From contig JAJZMR010000032.1 in assembly GCA_021847535.1 (NCBI GenBank), positions 1 to 15,524 on the forward strand: a stretch of DNA of 15,524 bases, in the 5' to 3' direction. Every line of letters starts with the position of its first letter. Within the stretch, counting starts at the first letter, position 1. The notes under the pieces are model-generated. The model saw only the letters and a program-made list of their open reading frames with translations. It searched no databases and was not told the origin of the DNA. The position numbers and the translations under genes were made by a program. The DNA comes from a bacterium. Its GTDB lineage: Bacteria; Babelota; Babeliae; Babelales; Babelaceae. Below, in pieces: positions 1 through 8,965 of this stretch.

Positions 1-932
1 GCTAATGTACCAGTTAATGTCGAATTTTGACCTGCGATCAAAAGCGCTAGTGCAAACACAAAGCCGGCAACGGGAGTTTGTAAAAGTGGCGTAAAAAGAT
101 TGTATGCCTCTTGAATCTCAACAACGTATATCTGTTTTTTATAAAAAACGGATGCAGCTACAATAAGAATTGCTGCATTAACCAAAAAAGCAAAAGAAAG
201 TGCTACACATAAATCGATAGCCGAATAAAATATCGAGTCGCTCTTTTGTTCATCATTTTTAGATGCAGAACGCTTTACTAAATATGAATGCAGATAAAGA
301 TTATGAGGCATAACCGTTGCACCTATAATACCGATAGCCAAATAGAGCATATCAGGATCAGAAAGGATATTCACCGTCGGTATAAAGCCATTAAAAACCG
401 CATACCAATCGGGGCGTGAAAGATAGATAATAATACCAAAGCACGCCATAAGAGCCCCAACAAGAAAGGTCACAAGTAACTCAATGCTACGCATGCTCCG
501 TTGCCCAAAAGCAAGCAGAAACAAGACATCTGCAATAGTTATCACAACCCCAAAAATCAGAGGAATACCGCACAAAAGATATAGTCCCAAAGCTGAGCCG
601 ATCACTTCAGCTATATCTGTTGCGATAACGGCAAATTCTGCTAAAATCCAAAGACCTCTTGAAATAAAAGACGGATAATAATCCCTGCACGCACGAGCTA
701 AATCTTTACCCGTCACAATACCGAGCTTCAAAGCACAATATTGCAAAATAATAGCCATGAAGTTTGACAATAAAATAATAGAAAGAAGGCTATAGTTAAA
801 GCGTGAACCACCTGCAAGATCTGTTACCCAATTGCCTGGATCCATGTAACCAACTGCGACTAAATAGGCAGGACCTGCATAGATAAAAAAGCGTTTTATG
901 AAAAAAATAGTGTTAAAAAGAAACTGCTTCAT
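1..932 (-). CDS. mntH: Nramp/MntH-family divalent metal (Mn2+/Fe2+) importer, C-terminus cut by window edge
   Basis: Translating the minus strand from the ATG at 932-930 gives 310 open codons that run off the left edge, so about the last quarter of a typical 400-450 residue Nramp protein is missing. The protein is a chain of hydrophobic helices. It carries the two unwound metal-site motifs of the family: DPGN at residues 31-34 (TM1, Asp31 and Asn34) and GATVMPHNLYLHS at 204-216 (TM6, Ala205 and Met208). A third family-like segment, AGQNSTLTGTL, sits at 300-310. Known family role: proton-coupled import of manganese or iron across the inner membrane. The MPH motif argues for a transition-metal Nramp rather than the Mg or Al subtypes. 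No Shine-Dalgarno sequence is visible close to this ATG, but starting here leaves a normal-length N-terminus before TM1. It lies 122 bases downstream of the CNNM/CorC-type gene on the same strand and may share its transcript. The family is certain; the exact metal is inferred. Confidence 0.95.
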   Translation of the reverse strand, partial: MKQFLFNTIFFIKRFFIYAGPAYLVAVGYMDPGNWVTDLAGGSRFNYSLLSIILLSNFMAIILQYCALKLGIVTGKDLARACRDYYPSFISRGLWILAEFAVIATDIAEVIGSALGLYLLCGIPLIFGVVITIADVLFLLAFGQRSMRSIELLVTFLVGALMACFGIIIYLSRPDWYAVFNGFIPTVNILSDPDMLYLAIGIIGATVMPHNLYLHSYLVKRSASKNDEQKSDSIFYSAIDLCVALSFAFLVNAAILIVAASVFYKKQIYVVEIQEAYNLFTPLLQTPVAGFVFALALLIAGQNSTLTGTL

Positions 933-1036
933 ATTAATAATGATAGCAGATAAAGCCTTTTTGCACGAGTGATTATTCTCTTACGAAATTCAACAAAACA
1001 TAGCGAAACCAATACCGGCTTTAGTTGTACCATTTT

Positions 1037-1058
1037 TTAATCCCCAAAATAGGATTAA
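1037..1058. repeat. 7-bp perfect inverted repeat at the end of the CNNM/CorC gene
   Basis: TTAATCC and GGATTAA flank an 8-base loop, and the arm on the gene side contains the TAA stop of the CNNM/CorC-type gene. It could fold as a weak hairpin in the transcript between that gene and mntH. No uridine run follows on the minus strand, so it does not qualify as a standard intrinsic terminator. It may be an RNA-end stabiliser or chance. Confidence 0.3.
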
Positions 1059-2350
1059 TCAGTACTTTCTACCACCTCAGGGATTGCTTGTGCAAAAATT
1101 AACACCTGTAATATTCGTTTTTGACTTGCCTGCTGAATCTGGAAATGATAGCCCTTGTATGTAAGCCTGTCGCCCTTCTTGGCAAGCCGCTGAAACCTTT
1201 CGATCAAAAAACCACTCAGTGTTATCGCATCTTCTGTTTCAAAGGTAATGTTAAAATAGGCAGCTAACTTATCAAGCTCGATACTTGCATCTACCAACCA
1301 ACTGTCATGCTTAAGCGCCGCGATTTTTTCATTAATTTCTTCATATTCATCACGAATTTCACCAACAATTTCTTCAAGCACATCCTCAAGCGTTACAATA
1401 CCGATAATGCTTCCATGCTCATTAAGCACCATGGCTATATGCATATGCTGCTGCTTAAATTCTTTTAAAAGCTGATTAACCTTGATGCTTTCAGGAATAA
1501 AAAGTATTGGCCTGACAATATTTTTTATCGCTCGGTCCTCATTATGCAAAAATGCTACAAAAAGATCTTTTAAATGAAGCATGCCAATAACATTGTCCAC
1601 GCTTCCTTCATAGACAGGGAATCGTGAAAATTGATATTTTTTAAACTTCTCTAAAGCGTCCTTTTGTGTTGTTTCAGATGATATAGAAATAACATTGGTT
1701 GAGGGGATCATGATCTCACGCACACCCGTTGTTCCCAGCTTAAAAATACTGCGTAACATCGCCGTCTTGTCAGGCTCCATTAAGCCATTTTCATAAATAT
1801 AATCGATAAGAAACTGTACCTCTTTTTCAGACGTTATCCCTTCAGATTGAACATTAGCCTTTTCCCCAAATTTAGCCACAACAAAATCTGAAAGGCCAAC
1901 AAGAATATTGACAAAAAATGAAAGCGGATAATAGGTAAGTGCTGTAATGCCTAACGTATAAGGAAAGACCTTATCCCCAAGCGCTTTAGCGACATTTTTC
2001 GGAATCACATCACCAAAAATTAAAATGGCCGCTGATGTAAAAAGAATATCAATAATATATGAAGCTGGCCATCCTGCAAAAAAGTACTGGGTTATTGCCG
2101 AACCAGCATTGGCAGCGGCAACGTTTGCAAGGCAACTTGCAATAAGTATAGCAGAAAATATCCGATGGGGCTGTGTTTCAAGCGTGGCAAGTAATGATTT
2201 ATACCCAGTCGTTGATTGCGATATCTCTTTAAGCTTAAAAAGCCGCATCGCTGTAATAGTTGTTTCCAAAAACGAATAGAGTGCACAAAGTGCAAGCGAA
2301 ACTATAAATAGCAACACTTGAGTATACATACTACTTTCAAGGGGCCCCAT
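1055..2350 (-). CDS. CNNM/CorC (HlyC)-type membrane protein with CBS-domain pair
   Basis: A 431-residue protein with three parts in the canonical order. Residues about 8-160 form a DUF21/CNNM transmembrane domain, with hydrophobic helices and a FGDVIPKN motif at 112-119. Residues about 208-335 form a Bateman module of two CBS domains, opening with VREIMIPSTNVI (210-221) and closing with the signature VTLEDVLEEIVGEI (319-332). Residues about 345-425 are the CorC_HlyC C-terminal domain. Members of this superfamily are inner-membrane proteins linked to Mg2+ (sometimes Co2+) efflux or homeostasis, with CBS domains sensing adenine nucleotides. The older name 'hemolysin' is misleading. The start at 2350 is preferred because an AAGG element lies 12-13 bases upstream; the next Met (residue 8) has none. 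The gene begins 43 bases after rpoD and probably shares its transcript. Substrate specificity cannot be read from the sequence. Confidence 0.93.
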   Translation of the reverse strand: MGPLESSMYTQVLLFIVSLALCALYSFLETTITAMRLFKLKEISQSTTGYKSLLATLETQPHRIFSAILIASCLANVAAANAGSAITQYFFAGWPASYIIDILFTSAAILIFGDVIPKNVAKALGDKVFPYTLGITALTYYPLSFFVNILVGLSDFVVAKFGEKANVQSEGITSEKEVQFLIDYIYENGLMEPDKTAMLRSIFKLGTTGVREIMIPSTNVISISSETTQKDALEKFKKYQFSRFPVYEGSVDNVIGMLHLKDLFVAFLHNEDRAIKNIVRPILFIPESIKVNQLLKEFKQQHMHIAMVLNEHGSIIGIVTLEDVLEEIVGEIRDEYEEINEKIAALKHDSWLVDASIELDKLAAYFNITFETEDAITLSGFLIERFQRLAKKGDRLTYKGYHFQIQQASQKRILQVLIFAQAIPEVVESTD

Positions 2351-2393
2351 ATATTTTATTAACCTTTCTTTAATATTTTACTCATAACTTTTT

Positions 2394-4379
2394 TTATTCA
2401 TCATCAACGTCGTTGTCGATCTCTTCTTCAACAGAAATTTCATATTCTTTATCAAAAAATGTCTGTAAAGATTTACTACGCGATGGATGACGAAGCTTAC
2501 GTAAAGCCTTAACTTCTATTTGACGCACCCGTTCACGAGTAACCCCAAAATCTTTACCGACTTCTTCAAGCGTATGCTCAGAAGCAACATCTATACCAAA
2601 ACGCATTTTAAGAACTTTTTCTTCGCGGGGCGTGAGCGACTTAAGCACTTCTCGTACCCGTTCTTTCAAGTCACTGTTTGCTACCGTATCGGCAGGAGAA
2701 AAATCATTCTCATTTTCAATAAAATCTTTGATCGACGCATCTTCACTGTCACCCACAGGCGTTTCAAGCGATATAGGCTCTTTTGATATCTTTATAATAT
2801 TTTTTATTTTTTTCTCATCAATGTTCAATTCTTTAGATAGTTCCGCATGAGAAGGCTCACGGCCATGTTCTTGGATAAAAGTACGCTTGATTTTATTTAT
2901 TTTATTAAGCGTCTCAACCATATGTACTGGAACACGAATTGTACGTGACTGGTCAGCTATTGCACGAGTTATTGCCTGGCGTATCCACCAGGTAGCATAC
3001 GTTGAAAATTTATACCCACGCTCAAATTCAAATTTTTCAACCGCCTTGGTCAACCCTATGTTTCCCTCTTGAATAAGATCAAGAAAATGCAGCCCCCGAT
3101 TAACATATTTTTTCGCGATATTAACAACTAAACGCAGGTTTGCCAAAGCCAAATTGTCTTTTGCGCGCTTATCTTTTGTTTGACAGTCAGTCAATTTTTT
3201 AAACAATTGCACAATTTTGTCATATGGCAAGCCCACCTCATGCTCAATCTTTTTCATGCTTTTCTGGGAAGCGCGCACAGTAGACTCAAGCTCAACCAAA
3301 TACTCTTTTTGCTCAGCATCTTGAGGTCCTTTTTGGTCAAGCAACTGCGAAATTTCTTGCTTTGAACTTGCAATAAGAGCATTTTTTTCATCTATCTTAT
3401 TAAGCGATTTTTCAACGCGTTTAATCAAACGTCGAATCAGTTTATTGGAAAACTTAATAGTCTGGATTTTTTTGCTAATTTCATCTTTGTTTTTCTTAAT
3501 CTCCGAAAGCATTGCCCGCTTTTGAGCATCCGTCTCGAGCCTGCCCCGATAACTATGGTAAATTTTTTCTTCATTAGCGATAAGCTCAGAAATTTCGCCT
3601 ATTTTTTTAAGGAGACTCTCTTTTTCTTCCTCATATTTAGGTAAATTTTCTTCACCAAATTCAGAAAATTGAATAATATCTTTCAGCGTTGAGCTATCCT
3701 TGCTCAATTTTTCACCAATTAAAACAAGCTCTTTATGAATAAAAGGAAACTTGGAAAGGGCTTCAATGCTGTCATTTTTACAGGTAGCAATCTGTTCTGC
3801 GATAACAATTTCTGTTTTTTTATTTAAGAGCGGAATTTTACCAATATCACGTAAATAACATTTGACCCCGTCAGGCATATAACTTGATTCAGCCGTTTCT
3901 CTAATACTTTCATCGCTTTCCGCATCATCTTCAGATTCAGAATCTTCTTCATCTTCTTCAGTAAAATCGAGCGTGCTTTCAATATCACCGGTAAACTTAC
4001 GCCCCTCAGTTGTATCTTCTTGAATAAATTCTTCTATATCCGAGCCCGCTTCAAGAGCATCATGCATAGCTAATTCAATATTTTCACGCTCAATTGTTTT
4101 GAGCAAATCACTTATTTCCTGTTCAGTAAAATTATTTGTTTCAGCAAAATCCATCACCTCTTCATAGGTTAAAACATTAGTCCGCTTTCCCTTATCAAGA
4201 AGCCCTTCTATAAGCTCCTGTTTAAGGTCAAGTTCGCGGCCTGCAACTGCCAAAATATCCTTTGTTACTTTAGGCGAATTTTTTTTAGCCGCTGTTAATG
4301 ATGACGCTGATTTTGTTTTTTTTTCAGCACCTTTCACCGAGATATCTTCTTTTTTTGCTGTATTTTTTCGTACTGTCAT
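2394..4379 (-). CDS. rpoD: primary RNA polymerase sigma factor RpoD (sigma-70 group 1)
   Basis: A 661-residue primary sigma factor that directs RNA polymerase to housekeeping promoters. Domains in order: a Lys-rich N-terminal tail (1-40); region 1.1 (about 45-115), diagnostic of primary sigmas; a very acidic linker (about 132-160); region 1.2 starting near 170 ([14 protein letters not shown]); a helical non-conserved insert of about 200 residues, rich in Lys/Glu and likely coiled; region 2 (about 405-495) with [26 protein letters not shown] and the -10 recognition/melting segment [15 protein letters not shown]; region 3 (about 496-570); region 4 (about 575-640) with the helix-turn-helix [20 protein letters not shown], followed by a short acidic tail. 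The start ATG overlaps the dnaG stop by four bases (ATGA), so translation is probably coupled. The order dnaG-rpoD matches the macromolecular synthesis operon. Confidence 0.98.
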   Translation of the reverse strand: MTVRKNTAKKEDISVKGAEKKTKSASSLTAAKKNSPKVTKDILAVAGRELDLKQELIEGLLDKGKRTNVLTYEEVMDFAETNNFTEQEISDLLKTIERENIELAMHDALEAGSDIEEFIQEDTTEGRKFTGDIESTLDFTEEDEEDSESEDDAESDESIRETAESSYMPDGVKCYLRDIGKIPLLNKKTEIVIAEQIATCKNDSIEALSKFPFIHKELVLIGEKLSKDSSTLKDIIQFSEFGEENLPKYEEEKESLLKKIGEISELIANEEKIYHSYRGRLETDAQKRAMLSEIKKNKDEISKKIQTIKFSNKLIRRLIKRVEKSLNKIDEKNALIASSKQEISQLLDQKGPQDAEQKEYLVELESTVRASQKSMKKIEHEVGLPYDKIVQLFKKLTDCQTKDKRAKDNLALANLRLVVNIAKKYVNRGLHFLDLIQEGNIGLTKAVEKFEFERGYKFSTYATWWIRQAITRAIADQSRTIRVPVHMVETLNKINKIKRTFIQEHGREPSHAELSKELNIDEKKIKNIIKISKEPISLETPVGDSEDASIKDFIENENDFSPADTVANSDLKERVREVLKSLTPREEKVLKMRFGIDVASEHTLEEVGKDFGVTRERVRQIEVKALRKLRHPSRSKSLQTFFDKEYEISVEEEIDNDVDDE

Positions 4380-6133
4380 ATTTCATCTTTCACAAATAAT
4401 TTTTGCTTGAGGCTCTGAAATTGAGCAAGTATAACCTTCTGCTGGTCATGCTGATTTAATTTTTGAGCCCGCGCTATCTTAATTTTGACACCATTTACTA
4501 TTGTTTTCCATTGTTTTTTATAAAACTGTAAAAAAAGTTCTGCTAATGCAGGGCCCTGCCCTTGAACCTCATCTTCCATTAAAAGCGCAATAATCGCATC
4601 GCGCTGATCATCAGGACACAAATCAACGAGCGAAAAAGGCCTTTGATCACGCACAAAATCTTGTAGCCGATCGATAATCAGAAATAAATAAGGAGAAAAC
4701 GCAAGCTTCAAAAACGCATACTCTTCTGGGGCCAATAGATACTTTTTACTTATTATAGCAGAAAATATTTTTTTCTCCAATTCGCTAATTTCTATTTGTT
4801 TATTAATAGATGAATTTTGAACAAAAATAGGGTTTACATCAGAAGGTTCTGACCCTTGATTGCGGGCAAGCCCTTTTTTTAAAACATCGAGTGAAATAGT
4901 GCACGCCGCCGCAGCTTTTTGAAGTAAAAATTCCTGTTTTATTGGATCACGTATCATGCCAATAAGATCAGTTATGGATTTAATACGGGCCATTCGTTCA
5001 TGCAAGCTTAATTCGTGCGTGCCAGGCTCAGCCGTTTTTTGTATAAAATATTCAAAAATGGTAACAGCTTTTTCGATTAATGCCGTAAGATCGCCACCCT
5101 GAGCAACCAAGGAACAAGGGTCCTCTGTTGGCGGTAGCGGAATAACATAAGGCTCAAGATCAACGTCCCAGCACAGTTGTGTAAGTTTAAGTGCAGCTTT
5201 TTGGCCAGCGGCGTCACCATCATATACAGTGTAAAGTGTATGTGCATAACGTGCGATATTTTTGATCTGTTCTGCCGTGCAGGCTGTTCCAAGCGTGGCT
5301 ACAGTCTGATAAAATCCCGCCTGGCTAAGAGCGATGCAATCAAGATACCCCTCAACCAAATAAACTTTTGATGTGTCTTGGATATGTTTTTTTGCATGAT
5401 GAAAACCATACAAAAGACTTCCTTTTGAAAAATAAGGGTGATCTTGTGAATTATAATATTTGGCACGATTATCATCTTCAATAAAAATACGGCCTCCCAA
5501 CCCACATGGACGACCCAGCGCATCATGTATCGGAAATATAATACGCTGCTCATAGGGGCTATAGAGAGTCTGCCTATCTGAACTGCGCAGAATATGTGCC
5601 TGTATAAAGTCTTGAGCCAAAAGGTTCTTGTCCTTTCCAGCCTTCAATAGCCCCTTGATAGACTGCTGGCCACCAGGAAAATATCCTAGGCAAAACTTTT
5701 CTATACTTTCAGCTGTTATACCTCGCTGCTTGAGATACTTTTGCGCATCAGGGGACCGCTTAAGTTCTTGAGTACACCATAAAGCGGTGATTTCATGTGC
5801 AAGGGTATAAGTATCGCGCTCAAGTTTATATGCCATAAAAGCTTGCTTGGTTTCTTCAGGTAACTGAATTGCATAACGATCTGCCAAGTGCTTGGCAGCC
5901 TGCATAGGGGTACAATTTTCAGCGTGTGCTATAAAAGCGATCACATCACCGCCCTTATGGCAACCAAAACAATAAAATATCTCTTTATGCGGGCTTACCG
6001 TAAACGAGGCGGTCCTTTCATGATGAAATGGACACTGTCCTTTCCAGTAGCTTCCTGCCTTTTTAAGGCTGGTATACTCCTGAACAATATCAAAAATTGA
6101 GACATGTGTTTTAATAAGAGAAAAAATATTCAT
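4376..6133 (-). CDS. dnaG: DNA primase DnaG
   Basis: A 585-residue primase that makes the RNA primers for chromosome replication. The N-terminal CHC2 zinc finger is intact: Cys34, His37, Cys55 and Cys58. The basic RNA-polymerase subdomain spans about 120-250, with EQRIIFPI at 195-202. The Toprim catalytic core follows: VEGYLD at 260-265 (Glu261, Asp265) and YDGDAAG at 304-310 (Asp305, Asp307). The third acidic site reads EDPC (337-340) where most DnaGs have DPD, so Asp338 is kept but the second Asp is Cys340. Residues about 440-585 form a helical C-terminal region in the position of the helicase-binding domain and are poorly conserved. The length is normal. The gene has no Shine-Dalgarno element; a TATACT box and an inverted repeat lie directly against the start codon. 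Its stop overlaps the rpoD start. No rpsU precedes it; the upstream neighbour is lgt. Confidence 0.97.
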   Translation of the reverse strand: MNIFSLIKTHVSIFDIVQEYTSLKKAGSYWKGQCPFHHERTASFTVSPHKEIFYCFGCHKGGDVIAFIAHAENCTPMQAAKHLADRYAIQLPEETKQAFMAYKLERDTYTLAHEITALWCTQELKRSPDAQKYLKQRGITAESIEKFCLGYFPGGQQSIKGLLKAGKDKNLLAQDFIQAHILRSSDRQTLYSPYEQRIIFPIHDALGRPCGLGGRIFIEDDNRAKYYNSQDHPYFSKGSLLYGFHHAKKHIQDTSKVYLVEGYLDCIALSQAGFYQTVATLGTACTAEQIKNIARYAHTLYTVYDGDAAGQKAALKLTQLCWDVDLEPYVIPLPPTEDPCSLVAQGGDLTALIEKAVTIFEYFIQKTAEPGTHELSLHERMARIKSITDLIGMIRDPIKQEFLLQKAAAACTISLDVLKKGLARNQGSEPSDVNPIFVQNSSINKQIEISELEKKIFSAIISKKYLLAPEEYAFLKLAFSPYLFLIIDRLQDFVRDQRPFSLVDLCPDDQRDAIIALLMEDEVQGQGPALAELFLQFYKKQWKTIVNGVKIKIARAQKLNQHDQQKVILAQFQSLKQKLFVKDEI

Positions 6134-6149
6134 AGTATATCAGTATACT
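6134..6149 (-). promoter_or_regulatory. inverted repeat with a -10-like TATACT box abutting the dnaG start
   Basis: AGTATA and TATACT arms (6 bp, perfect) surround a 4-base spacer immediately upstream of the dnaG ATG. Read on the minus strand, the distal TATACT resembles a -10 element about 10 bases before the ATG. That spacing would put a transcription start at or next to the start codon and give a leaderless message. No convincing -35 is visible, so the box could be coincidental in AT-rich DNA. An alternative is a small operator. Confidence 0.25.
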
Positions 6150-6250
6150 CTAACGCTCCCTTTTTTATATCCCCACTAAAGGGGCCTGAAGACACGGGAC
6201 TTATAACAAGCTAACCCAAGAAAAACATATAGCAGAAAGCGGCGCTGTTC

Positions 6251-7051
6251 TTATTTTTCACGTTGAATCATAGCGCTTAAAAACATTATTAATCCCGCAA
6301 AAAATATCCCTATACTTATCCACTGGTGTAAAGAAAGATGTGGCGTCTGAATCAATGCATCATGAGTATTTATAATGCGGTCAGCGCGTAAAAAATCAAT
6401 CAAAAAACGCTCAAGGCTTGCCAGCATTAAATACAATGCACAAAGTTGCCCCGGCTTCAATCTTTGACTACAATCAATCAAATAAAAAAAAATACCCATA
6501 GCTATAAAAAAAGCTGCGCTATAAAGTTGCGTCGGATGCAGCGCTATATAAAGCGGGGCATGGCTGTCGCAGTGAGTATACATAACGGTAAAAAAACTAT
6601 TAGAAGGGCACCCAAAGCAACAACCGGCAAAAAGGCAACCAAGCCGTCCAATAGCCTGCGCAAAAGGGAGATAGTGCGCTGCAAGGTCAAAAATAGCTAG
6701 TCTTGGAAGATGCGCATACGATAAATATGCTAATGCGGCCGCAAAACCTCCTATGAGCGCACCTAAAATAGATAACCCGCCTGACCATAGGGCAAACATT
6801 TGCCAAATTGTATGGTATGAATACCATTCGCTTACCACATGAAGGAGACGCGCACCCCCAAGAGCCCCTAGTGTAATAGCAATAACGAGCCTCTCATATT
6901 GCAATATGGACATTAATCGCTGACGATCAGCATGATTAATGGTTATGGCGACCAAAAAAAGGGTTGCCAGACTTATAAAAATACCATAAATGTGTAACGA
7001 AAAAGGGCCGAATAGCTCCAAGAGAACGGGGTTGCACGACATCGTCAACAT
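6251..7051 (-). CDS. lgt: prolipoprotein diacylglyceryl transferase (Lgt), divergent subtype
   Basis: A polytopic inner-membrane enzyme of 266 residues. The family moves diacylglycerol from phosphatidylglycerol to the lipobox cysteine of prolipoproteins, the first step of lipoprotein maturation. Family landmarks are [17 protein letters not shown] near the N-terminus (7-23), [12 protein letters not shown] (91-102), [13 protein letters not shown] (135-147, Arg136), HPTQLY (172-177) and ERFLIDFLR (214-222). The GRLGC..AGCC form differs from the E. coli type GR.GNF.NGE and belongs to a Cys-rich variant seen in many phyla. The position usually held by His (or Tyr) in the GG.SF(H/Y)GG motif is Leu96. 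I place the start at 7051 because AGGA lies six bases upstream. An in-frame ATG at 7069 is possible but unsupported, and one at 7042 would also give a normal protein. The start overlaps the mnmG stop, indicating translational coupling. Confidence 0.9.
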   Translation of the reverse strand: MLTMSCNPVLLELFGPFSLHIYGIFISLATLFLVAITINHADRQRLMSILQYERLVIAITLGALGGARLLHVVSEWYSYHTIWQMFALWSGGLSILGALIGGFAAALAYLSYAHLPRLAIFDLAAHYLPFAQAIGRLGCLFAGCCFGCPSNSFFTVMYTHCDSHAPLYIALHPTQLYSAAFFIAMGIFFYLIDCSQRLKPGQLCALYLMLASLERFLIDFLRADRIINTHDALIQTPHLSLHQWISIGIFFAGLIMFLSAMIQREK

Positions 7052-8892
7052 GAAGCATCCTGGCGACAAATCGCACTATCATCAGGATTCTGCCGCGATT
7101 TAAATATTAAAATTGACAGTGCAGCAGGCGTCATGCCTTGAATAAGAGCAGCCTGAGCAATCGTTTTTGGCCTAATCCCCTCCAATTTTTGCTGCAACTC
7201 TTTTGACAATCCAGAAATATCGGCATAATCAATACATTCAGGAATAACAAGTTCTTGATAATGATGTATTTTTTCAACCTCTTTTTGCTCTCTTTGCAAA
7301 TAAGGCCCATAGAGGAGCTCTGCAAAAATTGATGCTTGCGCGCGCGAAGACAATGATTGACCTGCAAATCTTTCTATAGCCTGATATACATAAGCACTAT
7401 CCCCAATGCCTAACTTTTGGATAATCACCAAATGTTCCTTGTCATTTTTTATACGCTCCGTCACTTCAAAAACTATCTTACTTTCAGCATCTACAGCATC
7501 ATAACGTAGTTGATCGATTAACCCTAGAGCGTACGCCTGCTTATAAAAACGAGTAAAAACATTATCTTGACGCAAAAGAAGTCTACGCTCAGCTCGAGAA
7601 GTAAACATACGGTAAGGCTCATTAGTACCAAGCGTCACCAAGTCATCAATCATAATTCCAATATAACTCTCATTACGATCCAATATATAGGGTTTTTGCT
7701 TATACGCCCTAAGATGCGCATTAATACCGGCTATAATACCTTGTCCTGCAGCTTCTTCATAACCAGTTGTACCATTAATCTGCCCGGCCAAGAATAAGCC
7801 AGCCACTGCTTTAACCTCTAGCGAATGGGTAAGCTCTTGCGGATTAACATAATCATACTCAATAGCATAACCAGGCCGTACAATTTCAACTTTTTCAAAA
7901 CCTCGTATAGTCCGCAAAAACTCTAACTGAACTGACAGGGGAAGCGACGTTGACAAGCCGTTGGGATAGACCTCATCACTTGATGCGCTTTCAGGCTCGA
8001 CAAAAATATGATGCGCATTTTTGTCAGAAAAACGAGATATTTTGTCCTCTATCGATGGGCAATATCGTGGGGGCGTACCAGTTATATGGCCAGTATAAAT
8101 AGGTGAAAGATGAAAGTTTTTTTTAATTATTTCATGCGTTTTTTCATTAGTATAAGTTACAAAACAATCCATTTTATGAGTAACTTTATGGGGATCAAAT
8201 TCAAAAAGATAATCAAGCTCATCAGAGCCTTGACGCTCCATACACGAAAAATCTATAGAAGAACGCAAAAGCCGTGCTGGGGTCCCGGTTTTAAGGCGGC
8301 CCATTTTAAGATTTAAGCTTTTAAGAAAATGAGACAATCCCGTGGCGGCCTCCTCACCCTGACGACCACTAGGATAACTAACGTGACCAGTATGAATCAA
8401 CCCATTCAAAAACGTACCCGTTGTCAAAACAACAGTTGAAGCGTAATAGATAGCACCTTCACGAGTTGAAATGCCCATTACTGCACCAGAATCATCCAAA
8501 ATAACACGCTCAACCATGCCTATATAGATGGTTAAATTTGGCGTAGCCTGAAGAATTTTTTGACTGAGCCTATTATATTCAACTTTATCTATTTGCAAAC
8601 GCAGGCCATGAACAGCAGGACCCTTACTCGTATTAAGCATCCGCGCCTGAAGATATGTCTGCGTGCAGAGTTGCGGCATCAGCCCACCAAGCGCACTTAT
8701 TTCAAAAACAATATGGCCCTTACCAATACCGCCAATCGCAGGGTTGCAAGGCATATAGCCAATTCTATCCCTATTGAGAGTTACAAGTAAGGTTTTTGAT
8801 CCCATACGAGCAGCCGCGTATGCCGCCTCATTGCCCGCATGGCCAGCACCTACCACAATAACATCAAAATCAAACAATATCGATTTTCTCAT
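7045..8892 (-). CDS. mnmG: tRNA uridine-5-carboxymethylaminomethyl modification enzyme MnmG (GidA)
   Basis: A 615-residue FAD-binding protein of normal length. With MnmE it installs the (carboxymethyl)aminomethyl group at C5 of the wobble uridine (U34) in tRNAs reading split codon boxes. Visible motifs are the Rossmann FAD site VGAGHAG (14-20), [11 protein letters not shown] (50-60), TGTFLNG (158-164), the MnmG signature [10 protein letters not shown] (275-284, with conserved Cys278) and [17 protein letters not shown] (369-385). [20 protein letters not shown] (414-433) is followed by the helical C-terminal domain, which binds MnmE and tRNA. No mnmE is in the window. No Shine-Dalgarno sequence is obvious upstream. 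The 3' end overlaps lgt by a few bases, so the two genes are one transcriptional unit. The upstream small exported-protein gene is 73 bases away on the same strand. Confidence 0.98.
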   Translation of the reverse strand: MRKSILFDFDVIVVGAGHAGNEAAYAAARMGSKTLLVTLNRDRIGYMPCNPAIGGIGKGHIVFEISALGGLMPQLCTQTYLQARMLNTSKGPAVHGLRLQIDKVEYNRLSQKILQATPNLTIYIGMVERVILDDSGAVMGISTREGAIYYASTVVLTTGTFLNGLIHTGHVSYPSGRQGEEAATGLSHFLKSLNLKMGRLKTGTPARLLRSSIDFSCMERQGSDELDYLFEFDPHKVTHKMDCFVTYTNEKTHEIIKKNFHLSPIYTGHITGTPPRYCPSIEDKISRFSDKNAHHIFVEPESASSDEVYPNGLSTSLPLSVQLEFLRTIRGFEKVEIVRPGYAIEYDYVNPQELTHSLEVKAVAGLFLAGQINGTTGYEEAAGQGIIAGINAHLRAYKQKPYILDRNESYIGIMIDDLVTLGTNEPYRMFTSRAERRLLLRQDNVFTRFYKQAYALGLIDQLRYDAVDAESKIVFEVTERIKNDKEHLVIIQKLGIGDSAYVYQAIERFAGQSLSSRAQASIFAELLYGPYLQREQKEVEKIHHYQELVIPECIDYADISGLSKELQQKLEGIRPKTIAQAALIQGMTPAALSILIFKSRQNPDDSAICRQDASC

Positions 8893-8965
8893 GCTTGCAC
8901 AGCTTGTTATCTTTAATTTTTAAGCTAATCCCTTGAGTTTAGCACGTAAAAAATAATAACTCGTA

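Noticed and set aside
6171..6184. CCCC/GGGG hairpin between lgt and dnaG as a terminator
   Set aside because: Only a 4-bp stem, and no uridine run follows on the minus strand, where a terminator for lgt would be needed.
6446..6700. 84-residue plus-strand open frame opposite lgt
   Set aside because: Basic, low-complexity shadow of a clear membrane-protein gene on the other strand.
7052..7069. Upstream ATG for lgt giving six more residues
   Set aside because: The AGGA ribosome site lies downstream of this ATG and is correctly spaced for the ATG at 7051, and Lgt proteins usually start close to the NPV motif.
8925..8950. GCTAA/TTAGC hairpin between the small exported gene and mnmG
   Set aside because: A 5-bp AT-rich stem with a 10-base loop and no adjacent U tract; expected by chance in this composition.
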